Source: Ananas comosus (taxonomy: Eukaryota; Streptophyta; Magnoliopsida; Poales; Bromeliaceae). Taken from it: a stretch of DNA of 64,000 nt. The notes beneath the pieces were generated by a model. It was not told where the DNA came from. It ran no database searches and saw only the letters and a program-made list of their open reading frames with translations. A program made the position numbers and the translations under genes. Positions 56,965 through 64,000 of this stretch are shown one piece after another (position 1 is the first letter of the stretch; each line of letters opens with the position of its first letter). Location of the stretch: the NCBI RefSeq assembly GCF_001540865.1, contig NC_033621.1, forward strand, positions 8,748,892 through 8,812,891, given 5' to 3'.

Positions 56965-57851
56965 ACATGTATATGCACATATATATGTGTATATACATGT
57001 ATATGTACATGTGTGTGTATATATATAGTAGAGTTGAGTTAGTATACTATTGATGGTATATGAATAGTATCTACTATCAACCTTTCCACCCTTGGATTAT
57101 TACTATTCCACCAACCATCACTAAACCGTAGGCATTTAATGGTCAAAAAATTGATTGTAAACACTATTCCCATACTAGCTTCACTGTATATATGTAGTTT
57201 GGCTTGTGTGCTTTCAGAAGCCTGATAATGACTGTGCCTAGGCTAGTCGAAGTTGCATAATTAGCTTAAGTATAGACAGACTATGTAAGATGCTCCTTGT
57301 CGTTCATGCCTTTCCGTAGTGAATCTTAAGAAGGGTGAAGAACAACAATTTGTTTTGCAAAATTTCGAAGTCTATGCACCCACTTCGCGCAATCTGTTTG
57401 CAAAATTCCCGAGTCTATGTGCCCCATTTCCAGGTATCAGAGACAGGTGATTCTTAGTTTTCTCGTGCATCATACACAGGTTCTCCTAGAGTGGAAGTCG
57501 GCTCGAAGGGCCGAGCTGTCTGAATTTCAGAAGCAAATCGAGGAGCAGTATGTCACGAATGTGGAGAAGGAGCTGGAACGATGGCAGAATGCTCGGAATG
57601 CTAGGAGAGCAAACAATGCTGCTAATCTGCAGGAGACTATGGATAAGGAGCTAGAGACGCACAGGCTGGAGCATGGTCCTAAGACTCGCAGGATACCAGG
57701 AGACGATGATGACGAGGATGTGGAGGACATCGCCGCAGAGGATGAGCTGATTGATGAGGTCCTTGATGTCGCTGAGAGGATTGATACTGATGCACCGCCC
57801 AAGCTATTCCCTGCTGGTAATGGAAGTCCTATCCAGACCGAGTTGCAGTAG
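42177..57851 (+). CDS. PNN: Pinin homologue (pinin/SDK/memA family), nine coding exons
   Basis: Coding exons: 42177-42254, 42359-42466, 42544-42609, 42696-42866, 42941-43054, 51523-51594, 53405-53488, then 53987-54087 with 54434-54518 (one split codon), and 57480-57851. By that count there are ten segments, the eighth and ninth sharing a codon. All introns are GT-AG and all others are phase 0. The product is 416 residues. Residues 1-40 (MASSVVEKTVEELRKEIQEL...) match the pinin N-terminal helix. RRMLGQLLGTLEKF (~168-181) opens the memA domain, which runs to ~310 and is helical and charged. Residues 368-390 are acidic. Animal pinin has a long SR-rich tail that is absent here. Pinin acts in nuclear speckles with the ASAP/PSAP and exon-junction machinery in splicing. 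The last exon has no stop before 57849. Confidence 0.9.
43673..44647 (+). mobile_element. hAT-like TIR element, degenerate, with nested insertion
   Basis: The left end CAAGGAGTTAAGTG and right end CACTTTAATCCTCG are imperfect inverted repeats of the family defined at 48582. The flanks GAAAGGAT and GAAAGCAG share five of eight bases. The interior includes TACGGCACGG-type sequence shared with the other copies. It is interrupted by a GCGCCTC-rich element. Confidence 0.6.
43735..44363 (+). mobile_element. GC-rich TIR element nested in the previous one
   Basis: Perfect 15-bp terminal inverted repeats: GTTTGAAAAGGCGCG at the left and CGCGCCTTTTCAAAC at the right. Subterminal regions are dense in GAGGCGCGCGCCTC-type palindromes, and the centre is AT-rich. 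No coding capacity. No clear target duplication. Confidence 0.75.
44828..46075. mobile_element. Possible MITE-like element
   Basis: The left side TGTTGCATAGATACGGATATGGGG and right side GTGTCTGTGTCCGCGCCCGCGACAC look like diverged inverted ends with ACGGAC-type repeats. The middle is AT-rich with poly-T runs. A second end of this type is near 48963 (TGTTACACGGACACAAACG). Exact termini and TSD are unclear. Confidence 0.35.
46184..46245. repeat. Poly-G/(GA)n low-complexity tract with one N
   Basis: Two poly-G runs and two GA runs alternate. An N at 46199 indicates uncertain base calling. Confidence 0.95.
47798..47868 (-). pseudogene. Degenerate plastid-type tRNA-Arg(UCU)
   Basis: On the minus strand GATTGTCTAATGGATAGGAT, CTTCTAA (anticodon TCT, complement at 47833-47835), TTTGGTATAGGTTCAAG and CCTGT match the D, anticodon and T arms of plastid trnR-UCU rather than the nuclear tRNA-Arg. 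The acceptor ends (AAGTGGA and TGGAGGG) no longer pair, so it is not functional. It probably came from plastid DNA inserted in the nucleus. Neighbouring plastid genes were not recognised. Confidence 0.7.
48582..48926 (+). mobile_element. hAT-like MITE, 345 bp, TSD GGTATAGC
   Basis: Terminal inverted repeats CAAGGATTTAAGT / ACTTAAATCCTTG, flanked by a perfect 8-bp duplication GGTATAGC (48574-48581 and 48927-48934). The subterminal GGCACGGGCC and GGCCTGACACG motifs recur in the related copies. An 8-bp TSD and short TIR fit the hAT superfamily. No transposase. Confidence 0.88.
49365..50781 (+). mobile_element. hAT-like non-autonomous element, 1417 bp, TSD CTTGAAAC
   Basis: The ends CAAGGATTCAAGTG and CACTTTAATCCTTG are imperfect inverted repeats, with a perfect 8-bp duplication CTTGAAAC at 49357-49364 and 50782-50789. 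The left part carries a repeated motif of TGATACC..GGGTA and TTTTATTTTATTTT. Overlapping long open frames at 49450-49995 are low-complexity and do not resemble a transposase. Confidence 0.9.
51010..51040 (+). repeat. Poly-T tract
   Basis: Run of over 20 T after GTGTC. Next to it, 51050-51130 is a GC-richer patch rich in GCATGCAGC-like words. No function is seen. Confidence 0.8.
51140..51395. repeat. MITE-like block with AAAGTTTAGTGA repeats
   Basis: Three to four units of AAAGTTTAGTGACTTGATTGAAAC-type sequence, ending near GGTGTAATTTACCC. The block at 48295-48440 carries a diverged inverse version (ACTTCAATTTG...TTACTTTTTATTTCAATC). Termini were not resolved. Confidence 0.45.
53537..53913 (+). 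mobile_element. MITE with long (~50 bp) terminal inverted repeats
   Basis: It lies in the intron between the exons ending at 53488 and starting at 53987. The left end GTGTAAATGTATAGAGACCC, then CTATAGGCCATTTTGAAGTAGG, is mirrored on the right by GGCCTGTAGTTGAGGGGGTC and GTTTACAC. Length 377 bp, no coding region. Partial relatives start near 41205 and 56700. A TSD was not identified with certainty. Confidence 0.75.
54860..55800. mobile_element. Probable non-autonomous DNA element, GGCCCGGC-rich ends
   Basis: GC-rich flanks rich in GGGCCGG, GGCCCAACATG and CATGGCCCAGG face each other across a very AT-rich centre (55030-55440). The right end CCGTTTTACATCCCTAG resembles many plant MITE termini. 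The left terminus is not clear. Confidence 0.45.
55989..56062 (+). pseudogene. tRNA-Ala(UGC)-like sequence, possible SINE head
   Basis: AGAGCACTAGCTTTGCAT and GATGCTCGGTCCAATTCC resemble the anticodon and T arms (B box) of plant tRNA-Ala(UGC), but an insertion disturbs the D arm. It could be a tRNA relic or the 5' end of a tRNA-derived SINE. No poly-A tail was recognised. Confidence 0.35.
56391..56700. repeat. Unclassified repeat-like block
   Basis: Contains recurring AATACCCCTGCAAAGTTAAAAAT and TTACCCCTGCCTC pieces and CTACCCTCACTG, the style of a MITE interior. Ends and TSD were not resolved. Confidence 0.35.
56918..57028 (+). repeat. (GT)n/(TA)n microsatellite
   Basis: Long GT and TATG repeats with ACATGTATATGT blocks, within the last pinin intron. 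Confidence 0.95.
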
Positions 57852-58215
57852 TTGTGCGGAGTGTAGCGAGGAGGTTGTAGAATACTTTTCAGCTGCATTT
57901 TGTAGTCGTGATAAGCATGCATGTGTTTTTTATAGATCATTGTAACTCTCCTAGATTTCCTTGGTCTTGTTGGGAAATTGGATTGTAGCTGGTATTCTAT
58001 AGTGAGGTATGCTATCTCTCCTTATCCGTCAACCTCTGATTAAGACGATTTTACATCGAGCAATGCTAATCTTATACTGCTTCATCCGAGGGCCCATATT
58101 GCCCTTTAATCTTATCATTTTTTTTTTTTTTTTTCTTGAAATTTGCTATTTGCTATTTATTTTTCTTCTAGTAGCATTTACTGGGAATCTCATATTGGAT
58201 AGAAATAAAGAATTT
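57852..58215 (+). other. 3' untranslated region of the pinin gene (end uncertain)
   Basis: Follows the TAG at 57849-57851. AAATAAAG at about 58203 is a candidate polyadenylation signal. A T-run (58120-58134) and an N (58216) lie nearby. The true 3' end cannot be fixed from sequence. Confidence 0.5.
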
Positions 58216-58748
58216 NGGTGTAAGATTGTGGTGTGCAGCTAGCATTTTTGTTGTTGTTGTTGTTGTTGTGGTTTTAACATTTTTCTTCACTTTCACCCGG
58301 TTGTCTGTCTTTGTCTTTGTCTTTGTGTTTGTGGGTTTAGCACCTCCGCCCCTGGAATGCCACCGGTTCCCATGCGTCTATTTCCAGTCCCCTTCGTGTG
58401 CTGTCGTCTAATTGCTTTCCATTGCTATTATGTATTTTCTTTATGGAAGATTATACTTTTCAATTATTTTGGTGGGACGACGGTACTCTTCACGCCAAAA
58501 GGCTGGCAAGTGTGAGATTAGGGATAAAAGGTAAATAATAATTTTAAAAAACCATAAAAAAGGATAGCTCTGCTTCCCTCGGCGCGGACCACCGGCTACC
58601 CTCTATCTTTTACTCTTCTTTTATATTTTCCTGTTCCCTGCTTGTTGCTCTCTGTCCAGCGTGACGGATGACCCATCACCGCAGGCTTGCTATTGTGTGC
58701 TTGTGTGTTTTTTTCGGTAATGTTAAAAGTGATTTACGTCCCGAAGAA
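58216..58748. other. Intergenic sequence, no gene seen
   Basis: Contains a (TTG)n tract at about 58248-58268, a (TTTGTC)n-like tract at 58308-58328, and CT-rich DNA at 58590-58660. Nothing codes convincingly. Confidence 0.5.
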
Positions 58749-58812
58749 GAATCTTCTAGTAAGACTGAGGAGATATACAAGAATCTTCTAGTAAGACTGA
58801 GGAGATATACAA
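58749..58812 (+). repeat. Perfect 32-bp tandem duplication
   Basis: 58749-58780 is repeated exactly at 58781-58812. It lies in a 73-codon open frame (58668-58889) beginning MTHHRRLAIVCLCVFFGNVK with a hydrophobic start. I cannot support that frame as a gene. Confidence 0.85.
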
Positions 58813-58907
58813 GATCGAATTCATATATCCCCATTCTACAGTCCAAACTACAAAGATTGTTGGAAGGTGATTCTGGTAGGTTCTCGTAGTAGTAACATTT
58901 ATTTACT

Positions 58908-59480
58908 TAGACCGCATTTGGTTCGAATATAAGTAAAAATTATTTATTTCATGAATAGGTAGTGAAGGTTTAGCAATCATTATACATCAAATCTTCTTAG
59001 AAAATTCATTCAGAAAATCATTTTCAAGAAAATTGATGAATAAAAATCTCTAATTAATAAAACCTTGGGATAATGACCCAATAAAACGTCTAAAAGAACC
59101 CCCGGGAATCTCTCCCTTTACAAAGATAAGAACTGCCCGCCATTTGCCCTTTAGGGCCCGTTTGGTTCGAGTTATGTAATATTACAAAGTATCTCGATAT
59201 ATCCAGGTATTTTGGATTTCGGCGTGAGATTACTACTAATGCTGCATTAGAGCGTTTGGTTTAATACAGTAATATAATACTAGATTACAGTATTTATAGC
59301 ATTAATATGTTTTGTTCAGTTTATAAAATTTCGTAATCCTGACATAAAAGTATAGTTTTTTCCAAAATTGCCCTTGTTGTGGTCATTTGAATATTATTTT
59401 TTACGGAAAGGACGAATGGAGGGAAGGAGATCGTGATGATTACTTGGGAGGACGACGCAATAGAAGATGATAGGTGTTCG

Positions 59481-59516
<36 letters not shown>

Positions 59517-60593
59517 GTTGAGAGAGAGAGAGAGAGCGAGAGAAAGCGGCGTGCGAGAAAGAGGGCCGGGGGAAGGCGAGAGAGATGAAAATAATGCTGT
59601 TAATTAGATTTTGGGTTGTTGGAGGGTAAAATTATTATTTTACATAATATGTAGTATTAACGGGTTTCAGTAATGCAAGATACACGACCCCCCTCCCGTT
59701 AATATTTTCGATGTAATCCTGCTCGATTTGTAATGCTACATTAACGACTAGATTACATAGCGGATTAACCAAACACAGTTATCCTGACAGGATTGCCTGT
59801 AATCCTGCCAGGATAACTCGAACCAAATGCACCCTTAAGGCAAATGGAATAAGGGCAAACTTCAGATATAAGCAGAAACTAGACCAGTTTTGCATTTGGA
59901 AGATAATTGGGTTGTTCTTGAAATAAAGTAAATAGTTTTTGAATGGTTAGATTAGAATAGAAGGAATAAGAATTATAATATTAAATTAAAATATTTTATC
60001 TAACTAATTAACATCAAAATATTAATTAAAAATAATTTAATAAATTAATAAATTTATTAGCTATCGATATTGTATAGGATAATAAAAGTATATTAATTAA
60101 AACATTAAATATGAAAAAATAATTTAATTTTTTAATTAGTTAGTAAATTATTTTAGTTAGATAACTAGTAAAAATATTAATTAGATTAATATAAATATTA
60201 ATGATTGATCAATATAAATATTAGTTTATGTATAAACATATTAAATTGTTAATAATTAATTAGCTAATTAATTATAAGTAATAAATAAATTAATTACTTT
60301 ATTATTTAACCAATGATGGATAATGATTAAAAAAAATATTAATTAGATTAATTAATAATCTAATATCATAATTAAAATTAAATTTAGACTTTAATTAACC
60401 TTATTTCCACCTACTTGAAGACAAGCTTGATTTTGAAAAAGGAGTGGAATAGCAGTTTTAGGTTTATACCGAATTATATCAGCTTATTTTAGGGATTCGA
60501 GAACTACTGCTCTCGGCTATGAAAATTTGCGTTTGGGAACAAATGGGGGAACAAGAGCTTATTCCTCCTTTGTTTCCGAACCAAATGCAGCCT
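58908..60593. mobile_element. Outer Tourist-like element containing a second MITE
   Basis: The left end GACCGCATTTGGTTCGAATA and right end CCGAACCAAATGCAGCC are inverted, next to TTA on the left and TAA on the right. The interior is AT-rich (59930-60400) with no coding region. It encloses the MITE at 59154-59834. Confidence 0.55.
59154..59834. mobile_element. Tourist/Harbinger-like MITE, TSD TTA
   Basis: TIRs GGGCCCGTTTGGTTCGAG and CTCGAACCAAATGCACCC, flanked by TTA at 59151-59153 and 59835-59837. 681 bp, non-coding, with a GA microsatellite at about 59487-59540. Subterminal TAATCCTG/CAGGATTA words recur. A 3-bp TTA duplication fits PIF/Harbinger-derived MITEs. Confidence 0.8.
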
Positions 60594-61230
60594 AAATATA
60601 TTATCTTTATTTATTTATGTTTATTATTTTAAAGTATTTTTTATATATTATTATTGAAATATGTTATATACTAACATTGAAGTGTTTTATATATATAATA
60701 ATATGATTATAAGAGTATTATATTATAATATTTTTAATTATTTTATATTTTATAAAATATATTATTTTTTATATGTATTATTGTACATATATTAATTTTT
60801 TATACATGAGAGATATATAAACAAGGACAATCTTGGTATTTAAAAAAAAATAATCCACTTTTTCTACTATTGTTTATTATTCTTAATAAAATTATCGAAT
60901 AATATTTTTATTATCCTAAAAAAATAAGAAAATATCAAATTAAATAGAAAATTTTTTTTATTCCTTTGTATCCTAGAATAATAGGTTATTCTAAGGATAA
61001 AAAAAAGTTATTCCTTCAAATATTGTTCCATTACTAAACTTAGCCTAAGATAATATTCTAACCAACTATGACTCCCGTGTAGGCTCTATTTTGCAGATTC
61101 GATATTTACTAGATGGTCACTGGAGTGGACATTGTGACGAGCCATTATGGGCACCCCCTAGACACTAATCAGCTTCACAATAGACAAATTTATAAATTTA
61201 TCAATATCAAACATGAAAGGGCAACCCTAA
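60594..61230. other. AT-rich intergenic DNA, no gene seen
   Basis: Mostly A/T runs with TATATATTA words. No open frame or terminal repeats that I can support. Confidence 0.6.
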
Positions 61231-61234
61231 TACT

Positions 61235-61480
61235 GCATTCCTAGGGTTTGGTGGGTCCAATGCTTGGAAAAAAAAAGGGCGAGGCAGGGGTTTCGGGGAA
61301 CCCTAATGACGGGTCTTATCCTTGAAAAAAAAAAGTGAAGGAAACCCTAACTGCGGGTCCTAAAAAAGGGTGAAGGAAACCTTAACGGCCGGTCCCATCC
61401 TTGAAATAAAAAAGCTGAACGAAAAGGGGGCTTTCCGAGTTGGTCTTTGTTGCGTCCCATCCTTGGAAAAAAAATGGGGG
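61235..61480 (+). repeat. Short degenerate repeats, CCTTGAAAAAAAAA / GAAGGAAACCCTAA
   Basis: Three or four imperfect units containing GAAACCCTAA..CGGGTC and ATCCTTGAAA. They precede the 230-bp tandem duplication. Confidence 0.6.
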
Positions 61481-61561
61481 GCTAGCTCGCTTTCTCCTTC
61501 TCAGCCGCAGCGGTGTTTTCGAGTGGCATGGCGGCTGTCTCTTCTCCTTCCCCCCTCCGGT

Positions 61562-62008
61562 ATGGCGGCAGTCTCTTCTGCCCCCCTTTTTCCCTCATTA
61601 ATGTTCTGTCCTGTCGCCTCCATGCTTTCATTAATGGCTCGTCCGGGGTACCAAGCCGGCGGCAGGGTCTCGTTTTCTTCGATGAACGCAGCCGTCCTTG
61701 CGGCATGGCGCTCGGGTTTTGCAGTACAGGATCTGTTGTGGGGTGTCCTGCGGGTATCCCCTTCGACGACTTCCTCCACCCCCCTCTGGCATGGTGGCAG
61801 TCTCTTCTCCCCCCTCCCCTCCCTTTTTCCTCCCTCATTAATATTCTATCCTGTCGCCTCCATGCTTTCATTAATGGCTCGTCTGGGGTATTGGACAGGC
61901 GGCGGGGGGTCCCGTTTTCTTCGATGAACGCAGCCGTCCTTGTGGCATGGCGCTCGGGTTTTGCAGTACGGGATCTGTTGTGGGTATCCTGCGGGTATCC
62001 CATTCGGC
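61562..62008 (+). repeat. ~230-bp tandem duplication, GC-rich
   Basis: Unit 1 (61562-61790) and unit 2 (61791-62008) share TCCTGTCGCCTCCATGCTTT, CGATGAACGCAGCCGTCCTT and GGCATGGCGCTCGGGTTTTG. A partial third start is near 61529. Overlapping open frames on both strands come from this duplication and do not match a known protein. Confidence 0.85.
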
Positions 62009-62040
62009 GACCTTGATTTCATCCTCTCTGCTTCATTGCC

Positions 62041-62048
62041 TATAAATA
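62041..62048 (+). promoter_or_regulatory. TATA box (TATAAATA)
   Basis: Follows a pyrimidine-rich stretch and precedes CTTCTGCTTCGCTGCTTC, a plausible plant leader. The broken open frame at 62649 is the nearest candidate downstream. Confidence 0.4.
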
Positions 62049-62347
62049 CCGATTCGATGCTGGGGTTTTTAATCCCCTTCTGCTTCGCTGCTTCTATTAC
62101 TTCTTCTTTTCCTCCTCCTACTTTGTTGATTTATGGTGTTTGTAGCTTGGCGGTTGGCGCTCGGCTGTGCTCTGTGTTCGATAGAAAACCTTAAAACCTC
62201 AAGTGCTTATATATATATATTTGATTGGTCCTGTGCTTACTATTTGACCTTTCTTGATGAATGTGGATGTGTTTGCTATGCTTGATGCTTGCGAAATGGC
62301 GGGATGATTGCGAGGAGTGAGTTTTGCAGCGGTGGGCTATTGCTTTA

Positions 62348-62348
62348 C

Positions 62349-62388
<40 letters not shown>
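62348..62388 (+). repeat. Poly-T tract (~40 bp)
   Basis: Long T homopolymer; its exact length is likely uncertain in the assembly. Confidence 0.95.
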
Positions 62389-62391
<3 letters not shown>

Positions 62392-62648
62392 ATTCTTGCT
62401 TAGATTTTTTACCCATCTGGCCTTTGATTTTTGCTTTCTGCTGCTATCTGTCATTGCATGTCGTTGATGGTGACAATACGGTGGAACGATCCCGGGAGTT
62501 AGTTTCTGCAGTGGTTAGTTAATGTGTTTTCACCCCTTTTTCTTTTGTAGGAGTGTCATGCATACAGATTTTGTTCGAAATATCTTTGTTCATGGTGTTC
62601 GCCTTATGATTTGGTTAGCTTATTTCCCATTTTTTTATCGGTGGAGTG

Positions 62649-63219
62649 ATGGTAGCTGCAGTTGTCAAAGTTAGTTTTCGAGAATTGTTGCGTGACATTT
62701 GCCACCGATTTTCTGTGGTGGTGCCGGTGTATGGTGTTCCTTTCGACGATGAAGGGTTACTTAGTGTGTATGTCGAGGTTGAGATCTCCAGGGGAGATTC
62801 AATTACTGAGGCGATTCGATGTTGAGGTGCGGCTTCCTTACTGTCGATGAGGCAAGGAGGATACTGCACGTCGGTGTTGTTGCTAAATTACGTGATGAAT
62901 TTTCGTTAGAGGTGAAGGATACTAATTTAGAGAATAAAAGTTTTACGAGAATCTGTATGAACGAGTTTCTTCGGATTGCATTGCTCTCTGCAGTAAATAT
63001 AAGCGCTTAAAGAGCGACTACGGCCTATTGAAAGGCTACTATAATAGTCTGCTTGCTGAGAAAGAGCGCTTTGTTTCAGAGCGGAAGGAATATGAATGAC
63101 AATTTAGAAAAATATTTTCGGTACTTAAACAACCTGAAACTGGTGCACATGGTCCGGGTAATAGCGAAGGCCTTTCTGACGAAGACCCTACGGCACCACC
63201 AGGATATTATGGGAAATGA
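62649..63219 (+). pseudogene. Unrecognised gene remnant with broken frame
   Basis: Three consecutive open stretches look like parts of one protein. 62649-62825 starts MVAAVVKVSFRELLRDICH and includes VPVYGVPFDDEGLLSVYVEV. 62819-63010 contains TVDEARRILHVGVVAKLRDE in another frame. 63007-63219 contains LKSDYGLLKGYYNSLLAEKE (coiled-coil-like) and, after an in-frame TGA, SEGLSDEDPTAPPGYYGK. The change of frame near 62820 and the TGA argue for a pseudogene, though unseen introns could explain part of it. I do not recognise the family. Confidence 0.4.
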
Positions 63220-64000
63220 TGAAAAGTTTTGAACCGGACTTCCTTTTTTGGTGTCTTGGCTTTTGTTCTTTATTCCCCTTCTATGTTCTTTTGGGCTTTT
63301 TTTTTTTTTAGGGCCCTACTTGTATGGATTTAGGTCTATCGATAGGGTTTTCTTCGAATTTTTTTTTGGTCTTTCTCCTTCAGTAGTTTCTGTGTTGTCT
63401 CTTAAGGAGAGCTTTTTGTAGGCAATCGGGAGAGCTAACTAATATTAAATATGTTTATAACTTATGTTTTTTGATCTTGGTTTTTCAGGTTGTTGATAAG
63501 GTGATGATGATATAAAAAACAAATGTTGATCTCTGGTGTGTTGGGCTAGAAAGTGGCCTTTTAATATTGAATAGAAGAATTATAATGCAAATCAATAAAT
63601 TTCAGCTGCTGGTGGTGAAAAAAAATGCTGATGGAAAAAAAATTGCCGATTTATGGTGTGATAGAATCGGGCGATTGCTATGTAAGAAGGGGCAAAAGAA
63701 TAGTTATTTTCGTCCTCCAATTTATATTTGGCTATAAAATGTATACTTAGATGAAAAGTTTTGTATACTTAGATTCTTCATGTTCACTCTACCAGTTTAA
63801 ACTACCAATTCCTAATAGATAATTTACAGAAGATATGGACAACAGATTATTGAGAGAGGAAATAGAATGTGACATTGATACTCTCGGGTGTAAGCATTCA
63901 AAATTATTTAGTGGTTTAAATGATGAACAACTAACAATTTATCGTACGGTAAAACGCAGCGGAAAAAGAAATCAAATAAATTTGATTTTTCAAAACTCTC
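63220..64000 (+). other. 3' side of the remnant and intergenic DNA, no gene seen
   Basis: T-rich, with repeated phrases of the type GAAAAAAAATGCTGATGG and GATTTATGGTGTG (63490-63660). No open frame of note to the window end. Confidence 0.5.

Noticed and set aside
57527..57940. 137-codon minus-strand frame opposite the last pinin exon
   Set aside because: It is an antisense shadow: Ser-rich reading of the acidic and Glu-rich codons.
61370..62016. Long open frames on both strands (up to 185 codons)
   Set aside because: They arise from the GC-rich tandem duplication. Both strands are open and no conserved domain is seen.

Overview
This window is flowering-plant nuclear DNA. The evidence is a split plant pinin gene with GT-AG introns, Ty3/gypsy chromovirus retrotransposons with a primer-binding site for plant initiator-Met tRNA, many solo LTRs with 5-bp target-site duplications (TSDs), and intronic MITEs. 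I cannot name the species. Single Ns at 4897, 46199 and 58216 and a 25-N gap at 24788-24812 show that this is a draft assembly.

Layout. 1-580 is a truncated gag fragment. 580-9718 is an unusual mosaic of at least six minisatellite classes arranged as two interleaved inverted repeats. It reads most simply as one ~4-kb repeat unit (2084-6849) inserted in opposite orientation inside a second copy of itself (580-2083 plus 6850-9718), with an exact 45-bp direct repeat at the two edges. The unit carries a TATA box, a possible small intron, an open frame with ~50-residue tandem repeats, and an array of about 17 short hairpins whose stems vary together around a conserved loop. A 503-bp solo LTR interrupts it. 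9719-32738 is one reverse-oriented LTR split by a Ty3/gypsy chromovirus (10142-28624, TSD GTAAT) and a solo LTR (29161-31844, TSD TTAAC). The chromovirus is itself split in its integrase by a third element (15942-25211, TSD GGACG), which encloses a very indel-rich reverse-oriented element next to the assembly gap. 33328-36642 and 38825-40434 are two more solo LTRs with TSDs, and 36648-38683 is probably another LTR.

40435-58215 holds the only convincing host gene: a plant pinin homologue (pinin/SDK/memA family, an RNA-splicing cofactor). It has nine coding exons between 42177 and 57851 and encodes 416 residues. Its 8.5-kb sixth-coding-exon intron and its 3-kb last intron are filled with TIR elements, including two with perfect 8-bp TSDs (hAT-like), a degenerate plastid-type tRNA-Arg(UCU), and microsatellites. 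58216-64000 contains Tourist-like MITEs, AT-rich DNA, a ~230-bp tandem duplication, a TATA box and a broken open frame that I do not recognise.

The retroelements are decayed. The chromovirus pol has an in-frame stop after gag, three further stops and a one-base frameshift, and is split by the nested insertion. Its 5' LTR lacks about 1.46 kb that the 3' LTR retains. The layered TSDs give a relative insertion order. The main novelty candidates are the self-nested minisatellite unit with its hairpin array, and the repeated ACCGGT-core palindromes in the U3 regions of separate LTR families.
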